Origin: Blastomussa wellsi
Lineage: Eukaryota > Cnidaria > Anthozoa > Scleractinia > Plerogyridae
Assembly (NCBI GenBank): GCA_947652115.1
Contig: OX393566.1
Span: forward strand, 23,283,674-23,347,673
Reading direction: 5' to 3'
DNA length: 64,000 nucleotides
In this document: positions 52,301 to 60,928 of the stretch, in pieces
Layout: each line of letters begins with the position of its first letter
How positions within the stretch are numbered: the stretch's first letter is position 1
Position numbers and translations under genes: made by a program
Notes under the pieces: generated by a model
The model's database searches: none
The model's input: the letters and a program-made list of their open reading frames with translations, nothing else
Told to the model about the DNA's origin: nothing

Positions 52301-55300
52301 ACAACAATAACATTGAACACTGACCCTGATTAGCTAGTGGCCCACCAGGTCGGTGCTTATCCTGGATTTTGTAGCATGAAGTGACAGAGAGTATTTCTAC
52401 TCCCCCTGTATGGGATGCTAGTCCATCACGGGGTTATCCCCCAGCAGTAAATTTGCCGGGGCCCTTTTATACACCTTGGCAAAGAGAGGCACTGTGAGAG
52501 TAAAGTGTATAGCCCGAGAAAACCAAGGAGTCCAGCACACTAACTGTTAGGCCATCACACCTCCTTCAGCTAGGACAAAGAACAGTCAACATTTGATCCT
52601 TTTCAGGACTAGATATCTGCGCTATAGTTCAATAAAGCGTTCTTTAGCTAGGACAAAGAACAGTGTTTTATTTAAACTATAGAACCAATAGCTACAATAA
52701 GTGTCAAAAGTGTTGACGCATCGTCCATTTAAGCCCCATTTTTTATAATACAGCTTCATTTCACCCCTCCCCCCTCATTCACGACCCCCCTACCCCCTAT
52801 CAATGCTGTAGTCTGTTTCTGAAAGTCCTTCACTGCAATCATACAACATTGGATGGGGGGAAAGGGGTATTTTGTAGAGAATAGTGAATTTTATAAAGGA
52901 GTCATCATCAGGCCTGAAAAAATGGAGATTGTCTAATCGGCGTGGGTGGGTGGGTCGTGAGTAGTGGGTCGTGGGTCGTGAGTCGTGGGTCGTGGGTCGT
53001 GGGTCGTGAGTAGTGGGTCGTGGGTCGTGAGTCGTGAGTCGTGGGTCGTGGGTCGTGGGTCGTGGGTCGTGGGTCCGAGATACCATGTATACATCTGTGC
53101 TGTTTCACATGCCCTCTCTCAACAGCGGTTTTGTCCGCGATCTCTTTGTAGCATGTACACTGACTCTTAAGGGATTGTGCCAAAGATGTTACGTTATTTA
53201 TTTTAATTTTTTTATCAAGGATTGGAAATTCTCGAAACAGAAAGGATCTCACAAAACGATTTTACCGACAAGGACATCCTTTCGATTAGAATTAACTGAT
53301 TTTCCTCGTAAATCAACTTTTAACGACAATTATGATTTAAGAATGTCCAACTCACCGGCATATCTGCCATGGCGAAGGCTGCTACTACAAGGCTTTCGGC
53401 AAACACGTGCATTTCAGCTATTTTTAACCAATCATACTCGAGCATTCCCACGCTACCAAACAAACAACCGCGCGGTCGTTTCAAGGCGGATGCATGACGG
53501 CTGATCCTTAGCTTTCATGAAATCAATAAAACATGACCAAACATGACAAAAATCCCATGAGATATTTGCTAGACCCAAAAGTTCGGTTGCAGCCATGAGA
53601 CAGCTTTTTGGTTAATAACGTGAGTTCCAGAACAACCAAGCCAGTACAACAAAGTTTTTTTTTTTAATTTATGCATTCGTTCTCGCAAATGCGCACGCTA
53701 ACGTTAAGTATATACTTTCGAACACTTTCGTAGACGTTTACCGAAGTTGTTTGCCAGACCAGGAGGAAAATGTTTATAGTTAATGAGAGACAGTTTTCCT
53801 TTGTTCCACGTTTCATAAAAGGTATTCGGCGAAATTAATTCGTGAGGGTACAATTGCAAATTTGGGCCGAGCTCTATCTTCAAACAAACACGACCCACGA
53901 CCCACGACCCACGACCCACGACCCACGACCCACGACCCACGACTCACGACCAACGACCCACGATCCACCTACCCACGACCCACCCACCCACGCGATTTAG
54001 CCTCACTCGAAAAAATGCCATTTCGAGCCAATGTGTCAACTACTTTTGTCACTTATTGTAGTCCTGAAAAAGATCTAATGACGTTTCTGATTTCGGGTTG
54101 CTACAACCTTGACAACAATCTTGCTGCCCTAACCTGTCTAGGACGGGTGCAAGCCCTGATTAGGACAGAATTGCTTGAAATTGTATACTTTTTACGGCTA
54201 TCCAGCAGCACATTTCCGACGATTGCTAATAAATTCCGACAAACAGGCTTTAATTTAGTTTACTTTCTTTAATAGTTAGTCATATTTTAAATTATAGAAG
54301 ATTAATCTGTATACGTAGTTTTTCATAATAAGTTGTAGCTTTTATATTAAATTATTATTGCCTGATGTATTTTACCGTAATTAAATAAAGATGATGATGA
54401 TGTTGACATCTCTGTATAGGTTAAATGGGCGATGTAGCAGCTTTCCTAACATATAATGTGATTGGTTTGATACCCTAGCCCTAAACAAAAGACTCAACAA
54501 TTGAAACAATGACTTTGTCTTGAAAAAAATAGAAGCTGCTTACAATAACAAGCAATAGTAGTTTTGGATAGGTGCTGCACTACCCGGTTAAATAGGTGAT
54601 TACCCCCTCCTCCCGCCCTCCCCAGTGACAACCACAGCCCAAATATGTTTGTTATCCAAATGGGCAGGTACAAAGGTCGGACCGGATCAACTCGGGTCGC
54701 TGATTTGAATAAGAATAGTAGCTAGACATACAACAATAACTACTATTCTTATTCAAATCAACGATCCGGTCCGACTTTTGTACCTGCCTTATCCAAACCA
54801 TTTGCAATTGCCAGGCCTGTTTGCTGAGAAAGCTGATACTCGTGCAACCTAAAGCACCAGAATGTTTCTGGAGTAAACATTCAGATTTGCTCTTTTCATA
54901 GACCATTGGCTACGATCCACTTGTTCCTGCTGATGAAGCAGCAAAGTATAACATTGAATGGATGGAGCTTGACAGACTGTGGCCGAGAGCTGACTACATT
55001 ACAGTGCACACTCCTCTTATTCCTCAGACGAAAGGTAACAAAGTCAAATAACAGGAACTAGTCATAACAAGTTGTTTTCGTTTCTAGCTTTTAAGTAAGT
55101 AATTGCAAATAAACTCCTCAAGTGTGTCATAAAGTAAATGCCTATCAAGCGACTGGCCCTTTTATGTGGTGACGTGTTCTGTACGTAGCATTTAGCTTTC
55201 ACCTTGTGCACCTAACCCCAAAATATTTTGGGGTGCAATGAACCTTTGCACCAGTTCGAAATGTGTTACACCTTTTGTTTCTCCTTTTTACCAATTGCTG

Positions 55301-58300
55301 ACTTTTTATAGCATTTAAAAGTTACGAAAAACTGAACATCTGTTGTTGCACGACTGAGTCAGAAGGGGTGTGGGTCTATTCCTGGGCTGACATCACAAAC
55401 TGATTTGCATGCATGTTTACAAAGACTGGATGCGATGCAAATCAACCCAGGAATCGACCCACGCCCCTTCTGACTCGGTCATAAAACACTTGCACTTTGA
55501 GAAGAGGCCATCTTTAAGTGGCTGATGTACTGATTTTCTTTTTGCTGTTCCAAAAATAATTACTTTTTCATTCTTTTCTTATAATAAACTACTGGAAAAC
55601 TCCGAAGAGAAGACAAATTATACTAGACACTTAAATTGCCAGACAGTGCTGTATATTTGTTTAGCTAGGCTGATCTAATTACCAGATACAGTGTGTGCTG
55701 ATGTTTTTTTACACAGGTCTCCTGGGTGATAAAACATTCCCTCTCTGCAAGAAGGGTGTTTATGTGGTGAACTGTGCCCGTGGTGGTGTTATTGATGAAG
55801 CTTCGCTGCTGAGTGCCCTGGAGTCAGGACAGTGTGCTGGAGCAGGCTTAGATGTGTTTGAAACTGAACCACCCACTGGTAAGAAAGCTGATGCAAGAAG
55901 AAAAGGCTCCTAAAGTTATTATTCTGTGTTGAAAGTATTATTTCATATTTAAATCCTTAGGGCACACTAGAGGCTAATAATATTATTAATAAGAAGTAGC
56001 TGGTTGTGAACCATAATAATTATTTTGCTCCTGAGAGAAGGGGCATGCATGCCTCTATAGTGTGGCATATCTTAAATTTTTTAAGTAAGTCACCATGCAT
56101 GGGGTTTGCCAAGGGGAGGTGCGGAATGGCTGCTTTTGAAATTGCCCGAGACTTTGCCATCTGCCATTTGTTATTAAACATTTTCCCATATCAAGACTAC
56201 AATGTACAATAAGTTCCACATCCATCACTTCTGAGAATTTGGTGGCAAGATTTTTGTAAAAATTATCATCACTTAAGTGTTTAATACACTTAAAATGTTA
56301 TATTAATGTACATACTTTAAGAGGAAATGAAAACTGTTGATTCTTGTAGAGAATTAAATGAGAATTGAGCCACTTAATTGCACAAGGAGATTTAAGAAAG
56401 TGCTCTACTTATAATTCTTGCTTGCAGGAGTATCAGCACAGCTAGTCCAGCATCCAGACGTAATAGCTTGTCCTCATCTTGGTGCCAGCACGGTTGAGGC
56501 ACAAACCAGAGTTGCAAAAGAGATTGCTGAACAATTTGTAGACGCTGTTCAGGGAAAATCACTCTTTGGTGTGGTGAGTAATCATTATTTGTAGCTTTTG
56601 CTGGTAGCTGGACATTGTGCAGTTCCAGAAAATATTCTATACCCATCCCACAGTAAACACCAGCAATTAGAAATGTGTGCAGTAGTTTCATATTAAATTA
56701 TCCTTACCTCCCCTGTGGAAGGGATGTTTTTACCCCCTCTCCTCTCCCCCCTCTGGAAATTCCAATTAAGCTTCATACCTTTCTTTAAATATTTTGGCGT
56801 TTGAGACACCCCCTCCAACTCCCAGGAATTTCCAATCCCTTCTGTGGGGGGAGTACACATGGACATTTTCTGGAACCACAAATTTAAAGGGGCACAGGTT
56901 TCAAAGCAAAACTTGAAGGTAAACCGGGATTTCTGGATAACAGGGTGGAGGAGGGGAGGTCAGAACTATGTACAGTTGAACCATGCTTGAGCCACAAAAA
57001 TCTGGCCTTGACAGGGTGACCACATTAAAGAGATTTTCTTCGGGTCAAAAGTCTTGACATCCACAATTGCAGTTGGCCTGATGGGTTAGTGCGCTGGACT
57101 CCAGATCGGATGGACTGGGTTCTAGCCCCGGCCGGGCACTGCATTGTGTTCTTGGGCAGGACACTTTGTAAACTATCACTGTGGTCCAAGTTTAAGCTCT
57201 GAACAGGGCTCTCTCAGTGCCTCTCTTTAACTAGGTGTACATGTACACATCAATACTAGCAAATTTAATGCTGGGGGTAACTCTGCAGTGGACTAGCATC
57301 CCATCCAGAGGGGAGTAGAAATGCTCCTATTCACTTCATGCTACAGAAGCTGGAATAAGCTCGGGCCTGATGGGCCACTAGGTATGTATGCAGACTCCAC
57401 ATGTGTGGAAACTGGTTACTAGGAGAATTGGTATTGAAAGTTATTTTGCACTTCATCACAGATCAATGCTGCATTCTTAACAGAAGCCCTGCAGCCCCAA
57501 GCACAGCCTTGGTTAAGGCTGGGAGATAAACTCGGTAAGGTTGCTGCATGCCTTGCACAAGGAAAGGTTTCCAAGGTAACAGTGACCACACATGGTGCCG
57601 AAATGAAATCTGCAGGCCACTACATCACTGCAGCTGTGTCAGCAGGAATTATTGGAGGAAATGATGTCAATCTGGTAAACTCCACTGTCATTGCAAAGGA
57701 AAAAGGATTTGAGGTAAATTCTTGAGTTTCTTTAATGGTTTCTGATACGTCAAGTAAAAAACATAATGTAAAAGTTGTTATTTCACTGTGGTGACACCTT
57801 TTGCTTTAGTAACTAGCAAGAAAACAGTGTGGTGGTGGGGGGGGGGGGATCTGCTATGCCTTACCATTGTTGTTTTCATGTCTCTTCAGTTCTACCCAGT
57901 TTCGCCTGACTCTTGCTCTCTTTCGAGGATAGAAGAGCAAAATAATAAGGAATAGACCCTATGCATAAATGGCTGCCAGTTTAAAATTCTTTTGTATTCA
58001 TTTAAATTAGCCCTACTAACCTCGGTTTTGAGTTGGTAATTCAAAAGAATTTTTACTTTTAAACGAGGTTAGTGAGGCTAATTTAAATACATACAAAAGA
58101 ATTTTAAATTGGCAGCCATTTATGCATAGGGTCTATGAATAAGCTTACCACTCTTCTACCTTTTCTTTTTAACTGTGATCTTATTTGTTTTTAATTTCAT
58201 TGTGTTGAACCAATAACTTTGTGCATTTGTTCTATTTTTATTTTATAAGGTATCGTCCGGCCATGTTGACACAGTAGGACTCCCTTATACCGGTGCAGTT

Positions 58301-58597
58301 TCAGTCACTGTCAATAGTAACAACAAAGACACAACAATTACTGGAGCAGTGGTTGGTGTTGGGGTTCCTGTGCTGGTCAAATTCAACAGCATGGTATTCT
58401 GTGGTGCTGTACCACTCTCTGGAAACTTGTTCTTTGCCAAAGGAAATCCTGGAAATGTTTTGGCTGATCTTGTACCTAAGTGTGGCGATAATGGTGTAAT
58501 CAACTATGTCCATGTTGCAGGGGGCGGTGCCGAGAGCATTGTTGTCGTCAGCACCTTGTCACAAATCTCTGCTGATTACCCATGTGTTGAACTGTAA
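49322..58597 (+). CDS. PHGDH: D-3-phosphoglycerate dehydrogenase
   Basis: Ten exons: 49322-49462, 49572-49723, 50457-50522, 51325-51379, 51842-51940, 54902-55034, 55717-55878, 56428-56573, 57462-57713, 58250-58597. They total 1554 nt, 517 aa (human 533). The enzyme oxidises 3-phosphoglycerate with NAD to 3-phosphohydroxypyruvate, the first step of serine synthesis in the cytosol. Seen: N-terminal substrate-binding part ([37 protein letters not shown]), the NAD-binding GxGxxG as [11 protein letters not shown], the catalytic Arg in VNCARGG, the Glu in VFETEPP and the His in CPHLGAST. C-terminal regulatory part: [20 protein letters not shown] through the VEL end. All catalytic residues and all splice phases are intact, so the gene looks functional. 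[14 protein letters not shown] matches the family start, so the in-frame ATG 54 bases upstream is not needed. Introns are rich in small transposons. Confidence 0.96.
49724..50456 (+). other. PHGDH intron 2
   Basis: GTATGT to TTTTTGTAG. It contains one small inverted-repeat element (50202-50340). Confidence 0.8.
50202..50340. mobile_element. Small inverted-repeat element in PHGDH intron 2
   Basis: GGTTGCAAACGAGGACACAT...TTGTTG is inverted as CAACAATGTGTCCTTGTTTGCTACC. It carries internal GTGTC repeats and no coding sequence. Confidence 0.7.
50523..51324 (+). other. PHGDH intron 3
   Basis: GTTAGT to TGTTGGTAG. It has a G-rich run at 51095-51125. Nothing else is recognised. Confidence 0.75.
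51380..51841 (+). other. PHGDH intron 4
   Basis: GTATGC to TGGTTTTAG. No element recognised. Confidence 0.75.
52335..52562 (-). mobile_element. tRNA-derived SINE, antisense in PHGDH intron 5
   Basis: On the minus strand the tRNA-like head (GATGGCCTAACAGTTAGTG, complement of about 52540-52558) comes first. The shared body with 'gactagcatccc', 'ggagtagaaata' and 'cacttcatgctac' follows. The B box region is degraded. Confidence 0.75.
52941..53992. mobile_element. Element bounded by inverted GTGGGTC minisatellites
   Basis: The left array (52941-53074) starts CGTGGGTGGGTGGGTCGTG and consists of about 7-bp GTGGGTC units with GTGAGTC/GTAGTGG variants. The right array (53890-53992) is the inverted form and ends GACCCACCCACCCACG. 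About 815 bases lie between, with no recognisable transposase. The matching outer ends argue that the arrays are the terminal repeats of one mobile element, not two independent minisatellites. Confidence 0.65.
54209..54402 (+). mobile_element. LINE 3' end with GAT tail, in PHGDH intron 5
   Basis: It matches 2610-2815 almost throughout ('ttccgacgattgctaat', 'aggctttaatttagttt', 'taatctgtatacgtag') and ends in AATAAAGATGATGATGATG. It is 5'-truncated, non-coding and in the same orientation as PHGDH. Confidence 0.85.
54662..54788. repeat. Palindrome in PHGDH intron 5
   Basis: Arms GGGCAGGTACAAAGGTCGGA and TCCGGTCCGACTTTTGTACC..., continuing into TGATTTGAATAAGAATAGTA/TACTATTCTTATTCAAATCA. It is about 127 bases and likely a MITE. 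Confidence 0.8.
55035..55716 (+). other. PHGDH intron 6
   Basis: GTAACA to TTTTACACAG. It contains one palindromic element at 55352-55480. Confidence 0.8.
55352..55480. repeat. Palindrome in PHGDH intron 6
   Basis: GACTGAGTCAGAAGGGGTGT... is inverted at the right as ...CGCCCCTTCTGACTCGGTC, and both arms share ATTCCTGGG/CCCAGGAAT. No coding. Confidence 0.8.
55879..56427 (+). other. PHGDH intron 7
   Basis: GTAAGA to TTGCTTGCAG. No element recognised. Confidence 0.75.
56574..57461 (+). other. PHGDH intron 8
   Basis: GTGAGT to CATCACAG. The part 56700-56885 is one side of the TGTGTGGTTCCAG family (right-end wording GGACATTTTCTGGAACCACA), with C-rich runs. A SINE follows at 57072-57382. Confidence 0.75.
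57072..57382 (+). mobile_element. tRNA-derived SINE in PHGDH intron 8 (best copy)
   Basis: The head carries RNA polymerase III promoter boxes: A-box-like GATGGGTTAGTGCGCTGG (57080-57097) and B-box-like GGTTCTAGCCC (57118-57128, against GGTTCGANNCC). The body holds GACTAGCATCCCATCC, GGAGTAGAAATGC and CACTTCATGCTAC. It ends with CGGGCCTGATGGGCCAC. Sense orientation relative to the gene. Confidence 0.85.
57714..58249 (+). other. PHGDH intron 9
   Basis: GTAAAT to TTTTATAAG. It carries a G-run at 57835-57850 and a near-perfect MITE. Confidence 0.8.
57955..58133. mobile_element. Near-perfect palindromic MITE with TA duplication
   Basis: Termini GACCCTATGCATAAATGGCTG are perfect inverted repeats. 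They are flanked by TA at 57953-57954 and 58134-58135. The arms pair over most of the 179 bases around a small central loop. A TA target suggests Tc1/mariner-type mobilisation. It is related to 21655-21834. Confidence 0.88.
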
Positions 58598-60928
58598 ATG
58601 GTGGGCTGGTGGTTACCAGGCTGTTCCAGGCCTTAGATTGTCATACAATCCTTCTTACCAGGAGAAGTTAAAGTACTTTGAAGGACACTGGTTGGTTCCG
58701 CAACTTCAGTGAATAAACAAAAAGTAGTTTGATCACGACAAAACAAATCTTAGTAATATGTAAAAATGTATGAAATCAATATAATTTATATGGACAGCAG
58801 TTTACGACTGAATTCACCAGGAACTGGCATAAAGCTGGTGGTTTGAAATAGAGACAATGAAGACCAGGAAAAAGTGGTTGAGGGTTCTGAAACTCTGTGG
58901 AACACAGTCAGTAGCACTGAAGAAGTCATGTCATTAGGACTCCATTTCAAGCACATATGCATCCCACAACATGGGAAGTTAAAGTTATGGACAGAAAAGT
59001 GACTTATTGAAATAGATACACAAATTAGCCTTCTGGTGAATTTCACAGTAAGTGCTTTGGTGACAATCTGCTGTGCAAGAAAGTCAAGCAACAACTTGTA
59101 GCTCACATTATTTATTTTTTATAAATGTCAAATTTACTGTTGAGGAGACTCTAGAGGGTTTTCAGCTGTGCACTCGCATTAGTTTGGGACCCAAATCTCC
59201 CTTAAAAATGTGTGCGCTAAATCTGAAATTCATGAAACCGGAAATGAAATGTGCAAATTAAAAAAAAACATTTCTTTTTATTTCGAAAATTGACTGTGTG
59301 ACCTACTTTGACTTTTTTCATGCGATTAACATTCAGTATGCTGATTCAAATAAAGTTTCAGGGCAAAAGCTGTATTGTGGAATTTCTTGTAAATTATTTA
59401 TAAAAGTGCATAATAATTATTGGCAGACAATAATATTATGCAGGATTAAGGGAGTTTTATATAACAAAATAGAAATGGTAGGTCAACAACTTAGTTTTAA
59501 AGATAATTGGCAATAACTGAAATTTTGTGGAGGGTTTTTTGGGCTCATCCTTGGTGAAGAAACCTGTGAAAGTCACGAGTGACATAAAACAAAGAATGAG
59601 CAAGACAATAAAGAACTCAAAACAATATAGAACAGAAAAACAATATACCAGTAGCTCAAAAACAAAGAAAAAAGTCACAGGTTTTGCCATGGTAACTGCT
59701 AAGACTTTATAAGACTTTCCGTTCTGCAAATTACCCCCACTGCATGTGTCTGAGATTTAACTGTAATAAACCCATGCTTATTAAGTAACAGTCTGCAGAA
59801 ATCTGTGTAATCCCTAGTTGTTTCTTGGATACAAATAACAGCCATCAAAAATGCTAAAACAGTTTTAAAAGACCTTTTTATTTTCCTTTATTTTATTTTT
59901 TTTTTTAAAGTAATAGCATCTGAAGTAATTATTTCAGCTGACAACCCTGAGTGTTTCAGCTCAAGTTTGTGACTTGCATATTGGGAAGTGGACATCCTTT
60001 AAAGATCTCCACCTCTTTCTTTTATCTACAATGCGCAACATGCAATGCGCTACAATGTTCTTAATGTACATTATAGCAATGGGATATGAATGTCCCCACT
60101 ATTCATTATTTGTAAAATGACACAGAAGGATAACTTGGTTTATGCTACTTGAGGGAGAAATAATTGAGTCCAAGAATTGGATTTTGAATGTGTGGGTTTT
60201 CTTGTTTGGTTTTTCAAAATTTGTCCAAAATCGATAACAACTGGTGCTTTTAAAGGCCATTTCCAGTCCGTACTACGCAATCTCCGCCTGTAATGTTTAT
60301 TGAGTCTCGCACGATGAAACGTAAACAAACCAAAATGAAAATTACAGGTAAAAACATACCTTTTTCTTCCTTATTAACCTCTGATATCCTTGCAAAACAA
60401 TAATAAAGAGTAGACGAACCTCGACGATATTCCAAACCGACGTTTCAGCTCATTGCGAACTCTTAAACAAAACAACCCACAATGGCGGACTCAAAAACTT
60501 CATGTACGCAGTTACCGAAGTGTAGCATATCAACGAATTCAAAACAGAAATGTAAACAAATCCCAAGACTGCGCAGTACGGACTGGAAATGGCCTATGAA
60601 GTGAAAAATAACTTAGTGATACACTTATTTGAAAGCCCTTCCAAAGTAAGGAAGAAAGGTGTTTTCCTTTTTTAATATCATATTTCGTTCCAATGAAGGT
60701 TTTTGTATTATGCAAATTAGATAACTGACGATGTCTCAATTGCATTTGCCCATTGGCTGACTGACCGACTTTCAGCTAACAAATGACCAACAGTTGGCCA
60801 ACGTAATTTTACTGACTGGTGTAACTTTCTAAGAGCTGTTCTTCACTTTGCCCCAAATTTCATAATTAATCATTTACTGTGAAATTACTATCAATAATAA
60901 TTCCCTGAGTCCAAGTTTCTTGGTGTTC
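58598..60928. other. 3' flanks of PHGDH and the second M6PR-like gene (convergent)
   Basis: PHGDH 3' UTR with AATAAA at 58712-58717. Beyond it there is no recognisable coding sequence on either strand. Frames at 58786-59106 (-), 59298-59516 (+) and 60140-60435 (-) have no domain. The 3' UTR of the minus-strand gene should lie just below 60929. Confidence 0.55.

Larger units (their letters stand above)
51941..54901 (+). other. PHGDH intron 5 (3 kb)
   Basis: GTGAGA to CTTTTCATAG. It carries G-runs (52080-52100, 52226-52240), a reversed SINE, a 1.05-kb element bounded by inverted minisatellites, a LINE 3' end and a palindrome, each listed separately. Confidence 0.8.

Noticed and set aside
52941..53992. 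Regularly spaced repeats as a CRISPR array
   Set aside because: The units are contiguous 7-bp satellites without unique spacers, in an intron of an animal gene.
57072..57145. tRNA gene
   Set aside because: A and B boxes are present but the cloverleaf is not, and the SINE body follows directly. It is a tRNA-derived repeat head.
58786..59106. 106-codon minus-strand gene downstream of PHGDH
   Set aside because: No recognisable similarity or signal; it lies in the convergent 3' region where UTRs are expected.
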